From assembly GCF_004770905.1 (NCBI RefSeq), contig NZ_RQHT01000010.1, forward strand, positions 124,001 through 188,000: DNA of 64,000 bases, written 5' to 3'. Shown here one piece after another: positions 16,243 to 24,695 of this stretch. The translations under genes were made by a program, and so were the position numbers. The DNA comes from Leptospira bandrabouensis (lineage in GTDB: Bacteria > Spirochaetota > Leptospiria > Leptospirales > Leptospiraceae). The notes under the pieces are model-generated. The model saw only the letters and a list, made by a program, of their open reading frames with translations. It ran no database searches and was not told the origin of the DNA. Position 1 is the first letter of the stretch. Each line of letters opens with the position of its first letter.

Positions 16243-16593
16243 ATGCTACCGATGAAAAACCCATTCTTATCAATTTTCCTATTTGTTTTCTGTTTGTTTT
16301 CCTTGTTTGGAAAAGAAAAAAATTCCGCGAATGTATCTTGTAAACAGAAAGAAGAAACTGTAAAAACTATTTTTCAGTTATTGCCGGATTCAGAAAGGTC
16401 TTGTATCGATATTGCTAAGCTCGTTTTGACAGAAGAAGATGAAGAGGGAGAAAAATTAGACAAAGAGTATACCGAACTTTTTTTGAAAGTTTGTGAGCTC
16501 AAACGGAAAAAACTTTCCTTGGAAGAAATTCGTGAAAATTTAGGTTTCACAAAACAATGCAGTATTGCTGTAAACGTGCTGAAAAAGAATTGA
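16243..16593 (+). CDS. Small hypothetical exported protein
   Basis: This encodes 116 residues from ATG 16243, or 113 from ATG 16252. The signal peptide NPFLSIFLFVFCLFSLFGKE is at the very N-terminus. An in-frame start at 16180 would leave only 5 bases to the divergent aspartase gene and would bury the signal peptide, so I prefer the internal ATG. The mature protein is charged and contains four Cys, which could form disulfides in the periplasm. No known domain. Function unknown. Confidence 0.65.
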   Translation: MLPMKNPFLSIFLFVFCLFSLFGKEKNSANVSCKQKEETVKTIFQLLPDSERSCIDIAKLVLTEEDEEGEKLDKEYTELFLKVCELKRKKLSLEEIRENLGFTKQCSIAVNVLKKN

Positions 16594-16631
16594 TTCTTTA
16601 AAAGGAACGGCTTATCTTTTTTGCAAGTTTT

Positions 16632-17312
16632 ATGCTAAAATACAGTTTCGTTTTCTTGTCCTTTCTAGTTCCTGCTGTGCTTCTACCCTGTGAACCTTTT
16701 GCAGCCAAAACACTAACACCTATTGATCATTCAACGAAGGATAAAAGTTTTAATGAATTTAAAATAAAATTTTTAAAAATTCTAAAATCAAAAGATAGAA
16801 AAGCTTTGGAAGAGGTAATCGACAAAGACATCCATTTTTCTTTTGGTGGAGAAGCTGGGAAAAAAGATTTTTTAAAAACCTTCCAACTAACAGAAAAACC
16901 ATCCTCTTCCAATTTTTGGGAACTTATGGAAGAAACTATCAAGTTAGGGTTTCGGCAAAATAGTGAAGGCCAAATGGTAGCTCCTTATTTTTTTGAAACT
17001 TTCCCTGGTGACTACGACCCCTTCACTCATTATTTGGTGATTGGCAAAAATGTAAATGTAAGAGAAGATGCTACTAAAGATTCAAAGTCAATTACACAAC
17101 TCAGTTACCAAATTGTAAGAGCAGAAGCTGATGATTTGGATGGAAGACGACTCGAAAAAGAAAGTAATTGTAACTGGAAAAAAATATGTACACCGCAAGG
17201 CAAACCAGGTTATGTATGCGATCGGTTTTTACGTAGTCCTCTAGACTACAGAGCTTTTTTTGAAAAAAAGAAAAACAACTGGTATCTAACGATATTTATC
17301 GTTGGCGATTGA
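16632..17312 (+). CDS. Exported protein with a bacterial SH3-like domain
   Basis: This encodes 226 residues with an N-terminal signal peptide (MLKYSFVFLSFLVPAVLLPC). A Cys at residue 20 could be a lipidation site, although the -3/-1 residues are poor. Residues 135-200 contain VIGKNVNVREDATKDSKSIT and later WKKICTPQGKPGYVCDRFL. This is an SH3b pattern (NVRxxPSxxS followed by GYV) that often binds cell-wall peptides. Two Cys near the end may pair. It follows the previous small exported gene by 38 bases, so the two could form an operon. The exact role is unknown. Confidence 0.7.
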   Translation: MLKYSFVFLSFLVPAVLLPCEPFAAKTLTPIDHSTKDKSFNEFKIKFLKILKSKDRKALEEVIDKDIHFSFGGEAGKKDFLKTFQLTEKPSSSNFWELMEETIKLGFRQNSEGQMVAPYFFETFPGDYDPFTHYLVIGKNVNVREDATKDSKSITQLSYQIVRAEADDLDGRRLEKESNCNWKKICTPQGKPGYVCDRFLRSPLDYRAFFEKKKNNWYLTIFIVGD

Positions 17313-17404
17313 CCTTTGTTAAATAAAAGTCCTCGTTGGATTTTTCTTGAATCAAAGTGATATGGGATTTAAATTTGGTGAAACCATTATCGAAGGAAAC
17401 TTTT

Positions 17405-17785
17405 ATGTTAAAAAAAATTCTGTTTGTTGCTTTAGCGTTTTCGCTAACCAATTGTCTTGTCTTAAATCCAGTGGGAGCAACGATCGATCGTGAGAAAGGT
17501 ACCGAAGTTGCGTCCAAAATTACCGATGCAGCAATCCAGACAGACCTAATCAATTCAACTATTTTGGTCGGTCGGCCTTTTATCTCAATTTACAGTTTAG
17601 TAGCAGCAGATATCGCTAAAATTGAATCTGATAAATATTATATTAAAGCTGATGTGGACCAGTGTATTTCTGATATCAAAGGATTTAAGGGTTTTGTTTT
17701 TGGTTCAGCGATTGCAAATATCCTTTCTTGCCAAGACTTAAAAACAGATGGATACTTAACGGGAGAACCATTTCCTAGTTTTTAA
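17405..17785 (+). CDS. Small lipoprotein
   Basis: This encodes 126 residues from ATG 17405. The upstream in-frame start at 17357 would put a polar stretch before the signal peptide and is unlikely. MLKKILFVALAFSLTNC is a lipoprotein signal with LTN-C, using Asn at -1 as spirochaetes allow. The mature part has two further Cys (DQCISDIKG and LSCQDLKTD) that may form a disulfide. It belongs with the small lipoproteins at 42332 and 54527 only by general style. A hairpin follows the stop. Function unknown. Confidence 0.75.
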   Translation: MLKKILFVALAFSLTNCLVLNPVGATIDREKGTEVASKITDAAIQTDLINSTILVGRPFISIYSLVAADIAKIESDKYYIKADVDQCISDIKGFKGFVFGSAIANILSCQDLKTDGYLTGEPFPSF

Positions 17786-17794
17786 TTTTAATAA

Positions 17795-17822
17795 TTCCCT
17801 GCCTTTTTTCGAAGGTAGGGAA
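17795..17822 (+). terminator. Hairpin after the small lipoprotein gene
   Basis: TTCCCTGCCTT (17795-17805) pairs with AAGGTAGGGAA (17812-17822) through 11 base pairs including one G-T, with a 6-base loop. The 3' side is pyrimidine-rich (CTCTTCCTC) but has no clean T run. It probably ends the lipoprotein transcript before the Spy-like/ECF operon. Confidence 0.6.
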
Positions 17823-17873
17823 CTCTTCCTCATTCTTTCGGGTCATATTCACCAAACAAACAAGGAAGGTTTT

Positions 17874-18326
17874 ATGATCTCTCTCAAACAAGTTTTAAAA
17901 ATCACAACAACAGTCGGTCTTGTATCGGTGATGGCTTTTGCTTTTGGAAATTGCCGTGGACACAAAGATTTTGAAAAAAGAATCGAGTGGGTAGCTTCAA
18001 AACTCACATCAAAACTAGATTTAGATGATACACAAAAAGCAAAGTTAGAGTCTATCAAAGCGGAACTCATTGCCAAACACAAGGAAATGAAACCGAAACA
18101 CGAATCTTGGGCCAAAGAAATGGCAACACAGATTCGATCTGAGAAGATTGACACTAAGTTGTTAGATAAAATGAGTATCGAAAGAGAAACTCGCCACCAA
18201 GAAATGCGTAAGTTTTTTCAGTCAAAACTCGTTGAATTCCATGCAGTACTCAAGCCAGAACAAAGGGAGAAGTTTGCTGATTTAGTGGAGCGTTTCGCAA
18301 GTCGTCACCAACCACCGGAAGAGTGA
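17874..18326 (+). CDS. Spy/CpxP-like periplasmic lipoprotein (putative stress or metal sensor)
   Basis: This encodes 150 residues. The signal ends in AFAFGNC, a lipobox with Asn at -1. The mature chain is almost all charged helix: LTSKLDLDDTQKAKLESIK is an LTxxQ-like repeat, and FHAVLKPEQREKFADLVERF is a second. LTxxQ repeats define Spy, CpxP and ZraP/CnrX-type periplasmic proteins, which act as chaperones or metal sensors. It is followed 3 bases later by an ECF sigma gene, as in the CnrX/RsrA-like arrangement where the periplasmic protein informs the sigma system. The stimulus is unknown. Confidence 0.75.
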   Translation: MISLKQVLKITTTVGLVSVMAFAFGNCRGHKDFEKRIEWVASKLTSKLDLDDTQKAKLESIKAELIAKHKEMKPKHESWAKEMATQIRSEKIDTKLLDKMSIERETRHQEMRKFFQSKLVEFHAVLKPEQREKFADLVERFASRHQPPEE

Positions 18327-18329
18327 ACA

Positions 18330-18854
18330 ATGCCAGAATTTGACTTCGAAACAGTAGTCAAAGAAACCAAACATTTGGTTTTAAAAACGGTCGGTGATAC
18401 CCTCATCGATCGTTTTGATGATTCTACAGAAGATGTAGTGCAGGAAGTATACTTCCGTGTTTTTAAATCATTGGAAAAAGGTGGTTTTGATGGTAGATCC
18501 AAAATCTCTACTTGGATTTACACCATCGCTCGCAATGAAGCACTTCGCATGAATGAAAAACGATTACGAGAAGAAGAGAAGGCAAAAAGGTATTTGGTCA
18601 AAAACAAAGTCCAATTGTCTGGGGTAAGGAAAGAAGCTTCATTTGAAAGAGATGAATGGATTGAGTCTATGCTTATGCAAATCCCTGAAGTATATCGCCA
18701 AACATTACGTCTATATTTGGCTGGTAAAACCATGGAAGAAATTGCGAAAGAACTGGAAGTGAGACAAGGAACTGTAAAATCTCGATTGTTTCGAACCAAA
18801 GAATGGATCCGTAAACATATACCTGGAGGTAGAAATGAATTCCAAGAATCCTAA
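18330..18854 (+). CDS. ECF-family RNA polymerase sigma factor
   Basis: This encodes 174 residues. Region 2 is visible as VVQEVYFRVFKSLEKGGFDG plus STWIYTIARNEALRMNEK, the usual ECF signature. Region 4 is MLMQIPEVYRQTLRLYLAGK followed by TMEEIAKELEVRQGTVKSRL, a helix-turn-helix that reads -35 elements. There is no sigma region 3, as expected for this class. It starts 3 bases after the Spy-like gene and overlaps the next gene by 20 bases, so the three are co-expressed. Target promoters are not identified. Confidence 0.93.
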   Translation: MPEFDFETVVKETKHLVLKTVGDTLIDRFDDSTEDVVQEVYFRVFKSLEKGGFDGRSKISTWIYTIARNEALRMNEKRLREEEKAKRYLVKNKVQLSGVRKEASFERDEWIESMLMQIPEVYRQTLRLYLAGKTMEEIAKELEVRQGTVKSRLFRTKEWIRKHIPGGRNEFQES

Positions 18855-19098
18855 AAAATGGGAACATCTTCTAAATGATTCTGACTTTGAATTGCGTTTG
18901 GTAAGACAAACCAAGGCAAGGATCAGGAAGGAGAAGACTAAACGCAAAGTTTATGCCACTTTGGCAGCTTGCACACTGTTCTTTAGTTTTGTGTTTTACA
19001 ATGAATTTGTTTGGGAACCGAGTGAGCTCTCAACTAATGTCCATTATCTGGTTGAGGAACTAAGTTCAGAATCTATTGTGAGTTTGAGTCTGTATTGA
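18835..19098 (+). CDS. Small single-pass membrane protein, putative anti-sigma factor
   Basis: This encodes 87 residues. The N-terminal 42 are highly charged and cytoplasmic (KKWEHLLNDSDFELRLVRQT), the single TM helix is about 43-58 (YATLAACTLFFSFVFYNEF), and a short periplasmic tail follows. It overlaps the ECF gene by 20 bases, the usual place for a membrane anti-sigma factor. There is no zinc-finger HxxxCxxC motif, so it would be a short non-ZAS type. The assignment rests on position and topology, not on similarity. The Spy-like lipoprotein could contact its periplasmic tail. Confidence 0.65.
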   Translation: MNSKNPKKWEHLLNDSDFELRLVRQTKARIRKEKTKRKVYATLAACTLFFSFVFYNEFVWEPSELSTNVHYLVEELSSESIVSLSLY

Positions 19099-19108
19099 CA
19101 TATATCAA
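19095..19108 (+). promoter_or_regulatory. FNR/CRP-type box upstream of the 19189 gene
   Basis: TTGACATATATCAA has the TTGA-N6-TCAA arrangement of Crp/Fnr-family sites. Its first bases include the TGA stop of the putative anti-sigma gene. It lies 81 bases before ATG 19189, compatible with activation from about -40 to -60. A TATGTT at 19141-19146 could serve as the -10 box. The same spacing pattern occurs upstream of ccoN. Confidence 0.45.
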
Positions 19109-19188
19109 GAAAGAGAACAGGAGGTTTTTTTTAAAAAGAGTATGTTTTTAATTTTTCTTGCGTCATAATTAAAGTGGGAAGTGAAATT

Positions 19189-19518
19189 ATGAACGCCTGC
19201 ATTTTATACCTCAACAAAAAGAGAATAGAGATGATTCAGTTTGAATCGGATCAAATGGAATCGAGAACTTGGGAGAAGTCAGTGGATTCAGACGTCTGGG
19301 ATTTTGAAGACATCACAAAAACTCTACAAGCTCCAACAGAGGTGATTTTGGTAGGGGAGTCGGATCTCAATACGCAGTATCGACGTTGGTTAGCGAACCA
19401 CGATAGAAATGTGGCAAAAAAACTCATTGCAGTGATTGGCAATAACAACGAAAACAAAATTAACCAGGATTTAGTAAGCCACTTCAAAGAAAAATACTTC
19501 CGAGGACGCGGTTTTTAA
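19189..19518 (+). CDS. Small hypothetical cytoplasmic protein
   Basis: This encodes 109 residues from ATG 19189, which has a GGGAAGTGA ribosome site. A GTG at 19174 in the same frame has none. The chain begins with a beta-rich part (MNACILYLNKKRIEMIQFES) and holds EVILVGESDLNTQYRRWLAN and KKLIAVIGNNNENK. This layout loosely recalls the small nucleotide- or RNA-binding BaeRF/eRF1-like fold, but I cannot confirm it. It is a single gene behind an FNR-type box and convergent with the cbb3 accessory genes. It may be part of an oxygen-limitation response. Confidence 0.65.
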   Translation: MNACILYLNKKRIEMIQFESDQMESRTWEKSVDSDVWDFEDITKTLQAPTEVILVGESDLNTQYRRWLANHDRNVAKKLIAVIGNNNENKINQDLVSHFKEKYFRGRGF

Positions 19519-19575
19519 TTTAGATCCGAACCTCCGACAGGGTAGAAGGAAGGAAACAGTCAAAGCTAAATTACT

Positions 19576-20262
19576 TTATAGAAGGTGGTCGCAGGATTCT
19601 CCGTGAGAGTGGAAGAATAATCGATAGAGTAAAAAGCCAAGAGAAGTTAAAATCACAATAGTCCCAAAAGCAGGGATCCACTTAGTTGGAATTTTGTGTC
19701 TCCATTTCCCAACGATCCATCCAAGGCCAGTTAATGCGGGAACCGTTCCCATATAAAAGAATAACATCACAAATCCACCGTTTAGAAGTGAACCTGTAGC
19801 AAAGGAAGCGGCATACGCTGGATACAATACCCCGCAAGGGAGAAGGGCACTCACCATCCCAATTCCAAAACCAAGGCCATTTTTACTAAACCGGGAACGA
19901 ATGGTTTCTATAAACTTACGTATTCCTTGTGGTAAATATCCAAAGGAAGAAGTTGATTTTGTGGAATAGGTGCGGATGGTAAAGACTATTAAAAATAAAA
20001 AAGTGAGAACCCCTGCGACCCCACGAACCGCCGTTAAATCACCGAGAGCATTGGCACCTTTCCCAAGAAATCCTAATACCATACCAAGAAATGAATAGGA
20101 TATGAGTCTTCCTGAGTGATAGAGGTAAATGGGGATTTGTTTTCCCTTTTCCGTTTGTAATAACGAAACAAAGGGACCACACATCACTACACAATGGAAA
20201 CTGCTAATAAATCCATAAACAAAAATGGAGCCAAAAAAACTAAGATTTGCTAGTTGGTCCAT
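19576..20262 (-). CDS. SafE/TauE-like membrane protein of the cbb3 cluster
   Basis: This encodes 228 residues from ATG 20262, preferred over the longer frame to 20397 because that would run far into ccoS. Six or so TM helices are visible. The HCVVMCGPF motif in the first helix is typical of the small SafE-type proteins found beside ccoI/ccoS. A second motif, SALLPCGVLYPAYAASFATG, has the P-C-G of the DsbD/CcdA-like transporters. Such proteins are thought to help copper or thiol handling during oxidase assembly; this is inference. Last gene of the cbb3 operon, overlapping ccoS by 23 bases. Confidence 0.85.
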   Translation of the reverse strand: MDQLANLSFFGSIFVYGFISSFHCVVMCGPFVSLLQTEKGKQIPIYLYHSGRLISYSFLGMVLGFLGKGANALGDLTAVRGVAGVLTFLFLIVFTIRTYSTKSTSSFGYLPQGIRKFIETIRSRFSKNGLGFGIGMVSALLPCGVLYPAYAASFATGSLLNGGFVMLFFYMGTVPALTGLGWIVGKWRHKIPTKWIPAFGTIVILTSLGFLLYRLFFHSHGESCDHLL

Positions 20263-20437
20263 CAGTTGAATTTGGTTTAGATTGGTTCTCTTGAGGGTAT
20301 TCTTCCTCAAAGAACATTCTATATTTAGGTGATTCAATGTCTTCGAACTGACCTTTTCGAAAGGCTGTGATAAAGACATAAAGAAAGAAGGCGGCAATAC
20401 ACATTGCCATAGGTATTGTTAAGTAGAGGGCTTCCAT
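20240..20437 (-). CDS. ccoS: cbb3 oxidase assembly protein CcoS
   Basis: This encodes 65 residues: one N-terminal TM helix (YLTIPMAMCIAAFFLYVFI), then RKGQFEDIESPKYRMFFEEE. That segment is the hallmark of CcoS (GQFDDLExPxxRIL/MFxDD). CcoS is needed for cofactor insertion into the CcoN subunit of cbb3 cytochrome oxidases. The chain continues with a short polar tail. It overlaps the end of ccoI by 19 bases and the next gene by 23, fully consistent with the conserved ccoGHIS order. Confidence 0.93.
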   Translation of the reverse strand: MEALYLTIPMAMCIAAFFLYVFITAFRKGQFEDIESPKYRMFFEEEYPQENQSKPNSTDGPTSKS

Positions 20438-22881
20438 TGGGGGATCCTTATTCTTATGGAAAGAGAATTGAGAAGGACTGTCAAGCTGGAACAGGCCATA
20501 AATACAGCACAGATCACTGGTAACATAAGACCGAACATGGCAAGGGGCAACATAATCGAGTTATAACAAAAGGAAATGATGATGTTTTGTAAGATCACCT
20601 CTCTTGTTTTTTTGGCAGAGAGTAGGGAATGGACAAGTCCATTCAAATTTCCAGAAGTCAATACCACATCTGATTTTTCTAAAGATAAGTCTTCTGCTTC
20701 TGTATGAGAGATCGATACATTGGCCTGAGCCAAAGACAAACTATCGTTGATCCCGTCACCCACCATAATGACAACATTTCCTTTTCCTTGCGCCTGACTG
20801 ATAAGATTTCTTTTGTCTTCTGGTGAAAGGTCAGAAACATATTTCTCAATACCGAGAGAGTCGGCAATATATTTCACTGCCGCAAAACGGTCCCCTGAAA
20901 GGATAGAAATATTCGGAACAAAATGTTTAAGAAGAGAAACAAAGGAACGAGCTCCAGGACGGATTTCATCGGCGAGTAAAAAACTTCCCAGATACATTCC
21001 ATTCACAGCAAGTAAAATCAAAGAACCTTCCCCTTCGGGTAAATTTTCCATTGGGATTTTTTCTGTTTCGAGTAAGGTTTTATTTCCGATGAGAACTGAA
21101 AGTTTTTTAGAATCCACTTCTAACTCGGCTTTGACGCCTCTTCCTGGAATGTTTTCTAAATGGGAAAGTATAATGGACTCAGCTCGTTTGGTAACAGAAC
21201 TAAAAGGTTGCAAATACTTCACAAGAGATTTTGCTAAAGGATGATTGACTTCTTTTTCAATTCGATAAACAAGCGGTAGGTGGTCCTCTTTGACTGAAAC
21301 TTGTCTTACTAAAAACTTACCTTCGGTCAGTGTACCTGTTTTATCTAAGAAGATGGTATCGGCTTTGGCAAGTGCTTCCACAACGGATGGATTTTTTAAG
21401 AGTACACCTTTATCGGCATTAAGGATATGGTTGGTGACAAGAGCTGTTGGAACAGATATCCCAAGTGCACAAGGGCAAGCTACAATAAGTACCGAGATAG
21501 TTGTGACAAGACTTTGTTCTAAATTTCCACCGGATATATAATACCATACAAAAAAACAAAGAAAAGCCAGGCCAAAGACAACGGAGATAAAGTAAGACGC
21601 AATTCTTTCTGTTAGGATTTGTAGTTTTGGTTTGAGGTGTAAGGCTTCCTCTAACCTGAGTTTGAGGGAAGAAAGTGTCGATGCATGGTAATCAGATCCC
21701 GCAACGATGAGAGCAGGGTTATCCATAGCGAGTGAACCTGCAAGAATTGTATCTCCTTTCTTTTTTCGAATGGGTAAAGACTCACCTGTCAAAAAAGATT
21801 CATCTACATAAGTTTGTTCGGATATTAGGATCGCATCGATAGGAATACGTTTTCCTGGAGCCACTCGAATCGTATCGCCAATTTTGATTTCGGAACTAGG
21901 GATGGTTTCTTCGCCAGCCTCAGTCACTCGCACTGATGTTTCGGGAAGTTTGCAAAGGATGGATTCCAATTTGTCGGAAGCAAACACCCTTGCTTTTTCT
22001 TCGAAGTACTTCCCAATCAAAATAAAGAAGTAAATCATTGCCACGGAGTCAAAATAAACTTCTCCAACATCAGTTAAAGTTACATAAACCGAATAGAAGT
22101 AGGCCATTGAAATTCCTAAAAACAATAGGAAGTCCATCGAAAGGGTTCTTCGTCTGATGCTTGTTAGGAACCCGGACATAAAAGGGTATCCCGAATAGAG
22201 ATAAGCGGGAGTGGCAAATACCCAAGAAGCATAATGGAAGAGGCGTTTGATGTCCAAATCAATTCCAGTGAAGTAACCGGAATATAAAGCCACACTTAGG
22301 ATCATGATGTTTCCAAAACAAAATCCAGCCACACCAATGCGTAGGAGTAGGGTCTTTAATTGTTTTGTTTTTTCTATGGTGCCATCTGTGGGCGAAAAAA
22401 GTACGGGTTTATAACCGATGGCGCGGATGAGGGATAAAATACGAGAGATTTTGATTTTGGATCGGTCAAACCGAATCCGAGCTCTTCCAGAAGCAAAGTT
22501 AATTTGAGCGGAAAGGATTCCTTCTTCTTCGTTTAAAACTTTTTCGTTAATCCATACGCAAGCCGAACAATGGATATTTGTAATTTGTACAGAGACCTCG
22601 GAAAATTCTCCCGACTTTCGAACAAATTTTTCATAAACAAGTTCGTTTTCTACATCTGCATCAGAGTCCTCGATCCTAACTGGATCGAGTTTGGTATTTC
22701 CCTTTAAATTGTAGTAATAACTTCCACCAAGCGAGTTAATGATGGAATAAACCGTTTCACATCCTTCACAACAAAAAACTTTTGTATCATTCCCGACTTT
22801 TGCTTCGATCCTTACCAACCGGATCTGATTTCCGCAGTGGTCACATTCTGTTTTTGTTAGATCAGAAACAGTTTCGTTCAT
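20419..22881 (-). CDS. ccoI: Copper-transporting P1B-type ATPase CcoI (FixI)
   Basis: This encodes 820 residues. The N-terminus has a Cys-rich metal-binding part (CDHCGNQ, then CCEGCETVY) and an HMA domain with IHCSACVWI. Eight TM helices follow, with the CPC copper motif in IVACPCALGISVP. The catalytic part has phospho-Asp in FLDKTGTLTEGKF, TGES in DESFLTGESLPIRKKK and GDGINDSLSLA. CcoI moves Cu out of the cytoplasm for the CuB centre of the cbb3 oxidase. The N-terminal CxxC/CCxxC part is the FixI-type fused ferredoxin-like domain. It overlaps ccoH by 4 bases. Confidence 0.96.
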   Translation of the reverse strand: MNETVSDLTKTECDHCGNQIRLVRIEAKVGNDTKVFCCEGCETVYSIINSLGGSYYYNLKGNTKLDPVRIEDSDADVENELVYEKFVRKSGEFSEVSVQITNIHCSACVWINEKVLNEEEGILSAQINFASGRARIRFDRSKIKISRILSLIRAIGYKPVLFSPTDGTIEKTKQLKTLLLRIGVAGFCFGNIMILSVALYSGYFTGIDLDIKRLFHYASWVFATPAYLYSGYPFMSGFLTSIRRRTLSMDFLLFLGISMAYFYSVYVTLTDVGEVYFDSVAMIYFFILIGKYFEEKARVFASDKLESILCKLPETSVRVTEAGEETIPSSEIKIGDTIRVAPGKRIPIDAILISEQTYVDESFLTGESLPIRKKKGDTILAGSLAMDNPALIVAGSDYHASTLSSLKLRLEEALHLKPKLQILTERIASYFISVVFGLAFLCFFVWYYISGGNLEQSLVTTISVLIVACPCALGISVPTALVTNHILNADKGVLLKNPSVVEALAKADTIFLDKTGTLTEGKFLVRQVSVKEDHLPLVYRIEKEVNHPLAKSLVKYLQPFSSVTKRAESIILSHLENIPGRGVKAELEVDSKKLSVLIGNKTLLETEKIPMENLPEGEGSLILLAVNGMYLGSFLLADEIRPGARSFVSLLKHFVPNISILSGDRFAAVKYIADSLGIEKYVSDLSPEDKRNLISQAQGKGNVVIMVGDGINDSLSLAQANVSISHTEAEDLSLEKSDVVLTSGNLNGLVHSLLSAKKTREVILQNIIISFCYNSIMLPLAMFGLMLPVICAVFMACSSLTVLLNSLSIRIRIPQWKPST

Positions 22882-23375
22882 TTAACAGATATTTTTCCTT
22901 CTCTTTCAAAGGACTTACCATCTATGTCAGCAACCAGTCTTAAATTCCATGTTCCTTTTTCTAAAAGTGGGATTTTTCCAACAAACCCATTGGCTGTTGG
23001 TGTTAAATTGAAATGCGCTGTATTTTTGGTAGTTGCATTTCTTTCCAAATAAACTATCATCGATTTTGCGTTTTGATTTGTGAGTGTTCCGTTTTTTTCC
23101 AGTTGGACCGAAATTTCCGATTCACCCATTGGGAGTAAGACTTGGTTGTCCCAATTGGTTTTGATTAGATAACCTTCTTTCAAAAGTTCTTTTTGGTTCT
23201 CGATGGCTTTTTCATAGTTCAAACCAATTTCGTAATAGTTTTTGTCCATCACTGGTTCAAAGTTTTTATAGGTCAAACGAATGGTATAAAAAGTTGCCGC
23301 AACAAGTGCTGTAAAACTAAACAGAACCACATACATGGCATTTCTTAGACTGGGGTGTAATTCTTTAAACATCAT
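22878..23375 (-). CDS. ccoH: cbb3 oxidase-associated FixH-family protein
   Basis: This encodes 165 residues. One N-terminal TM helix (about 13-32, MYVVLFSFTALVAATFYTIR) precedes a periplasmic beta domain of about 130 residues. NYYEIGLNYEKAIENQ matches the region just after the helix in FixH/CcoH. The protein helps cbb3 assembly or stability and lies between ccoG and ccoI, as in other bacteria. The N-terminus is a plausible uncleaved anchor. Start and stop overlap neighbours by 1 and 4 bases, so translation is coupled. Confidence 0.88.
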   Translation of the reverse strand: MMFKELHPSLRNAMYVVLFSFTALVAATFYTIRLTYKNFEPVMDKNYYEIGLNYEKAIENQKELLKEGYLIKTNWDNQVLLPMGESEISVQLEKNGTLTNQNAKSMIVYLERNATTKNTAHFNLTPTANGFVGKIPLLEKGTWNLRLVADIDGKSFEREGKISVK

Positions 23376-24694
23376 TACCTCCTTGGTAATGTTAAGGAGA
23401 GTTTTTTCTCCAATCGTTCCTCTGGATCCTCTGCATTTTGTAATACAATGGAACCTGGCAAATAACCTTCATTTAATTCTTGTTCGGTGAGAGGTTGTGT
23501 CTCTAATACTACAGAAATACTTTTGATTTCGCCTGATCCTAATTTGAATTTGTTGTTTTCTTCGCCGGAGCGAATTAAGATTTCTTTTCCATGTCTTGTG
23601 TCAGAAGCAGAAAGTTGGAATTCTTTTTCAATCGGCGCAATATTTTGAATGCGTAGAGCAACAAAGGCTCTGATTTTATTGTCTGGAATTAAGATGGGAG
23701 GCATTGATTTGTTAGATGCCGCAATCATTGACATAGGAGTTCTTGTGACAAGTTGAATGATAGCACCTGTAACAACCACCGTGAGTAGGATGGCATAAAT
23801 CACAGTTCTTGGTCTAATCCATTTGATTTTTGCCCCTGTTTCAATTTGTTTGAGTGAAAAATATCCAATCAGAGTTTTTTTGTTTTCTTTTGCCATGATG
23901 GAAGTGCAAGCATCCACACATTTCCCACAGGCTACACAACCCACTTGCAAACCATCACGGATATCGATCCCGGTAGGGCAGACCACCACACACATATTGC
24001 AGGCAATACAATCCCCAATTTTGGTTTTCCCATCCCGACGCGGTTCCCCTCTTTTAAAATCATAAGTGACGTTCCAAGAATGTTCATCCATAAGGAGAGT
24101 TTGGAACCTTGCATAAGGGCAGGCATATCGGCAGAACTGTTCCCGGATGAATCCGATATCGATAAACATTGCTGCCGTAAAAAATAATGTAAAATAAAAG
24201 TATGTTTGATTTACGAAAGAGAGACTAACATAGTCTGCCAACATTTCGTATGGGCTAACAAAATAGCCAATCCAATGAAAAGATGCGATAAAAGAGACTA
24301 CAATCCAGAGAAAATACACTGTGTATTTGCCTACGATGGATGCATCTTTTTTTCCATATTTAGAATCTAAAACAAACCGACCAATTCGATCGAAAAGATC
24401 GGTATAAATAGTTTGAGGGCACCCCCATCCGCACCATACACGGCCGATGACGGAGGTGAAAAAGAAAAGTGAAAGTCCCATCGTAAGAAGGAAAAACCAT
24501 AAGATCAGTCCTTCCTGCGGGATAAAAAGACCACCAAACAAGTGAAACACCCTGTGCGGGATGTCCAATCGAATGAGAGGGCTACCTTCTGGTAACACCA
24601 CCCAAGGAGCGATTAAAAATAAACCTACGAGAAAACTCATTACGAAGTTTCTACGTGTTCTTACCTTTCCTTTCTGTGGTCTTGAAATGATCAT
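23375..24694 (-). CDS. ccoG: cbb3 oxidase accessory iron-sulfur protein CcoG (FixG)
   Basis: This encodes 439 residues. Several TM helices occupy residues 15-205, with the CGWGCPQTIYTDLFDRIGR segment typical of CcoG/RdxA. A ferredoxin-like part holds CIACNMCVVVCPTG and CVACGKCVDACTS, ligands for two [4Fe-4S] clusters. The C-terminal 120 residues form a periplasmic Ig-like FixG domain. CcoG is thought to reduce Cu(II) to Cu(I) for CcoI. It lies 1 base from ccoP and overlaps ccoH by one base. Confidence 0.95.
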   Translation of the reverse strand: MIISRPQKGKVRTRRNFVMSFLVGLFLIAPWVVLPEGSPLIRLDIPHRVFHLFGGLFIPQEGLILWFFLLTMGLSLFFFTSVIGRVWCGWGCPQTIYTDLFDRIGRFVLDSKYGKKDASIVGKYTVYFLWIVVSFIASFHWIGYFVSPYEMLADYVSLSFVNQTYFYFTLFFTAAMFIDIGFIREQFCRYACPYARFQTLLMDEHSWNVTYDFKRGEPRRDGKTKIGDCIACNMCVVVCPTGIDIRDGLQVGCVACGKCVDACTSIMAKENKKTLIGYFSLKQIETGAKIKWIRPRTVIYAILLTVVVTGAIIQLVTRTPMSMIAASNKSMPPILIPDNKIRAFVALRIQNIAPIEKEFQLSASDTRHGKEILIRSGEENNKFKLGSGEIKSISVVLETQPLTEQELNEGYLPGSIVLQNAEDPEERLEKKLSLTLPRR

Positions 24695-24695
24695 T

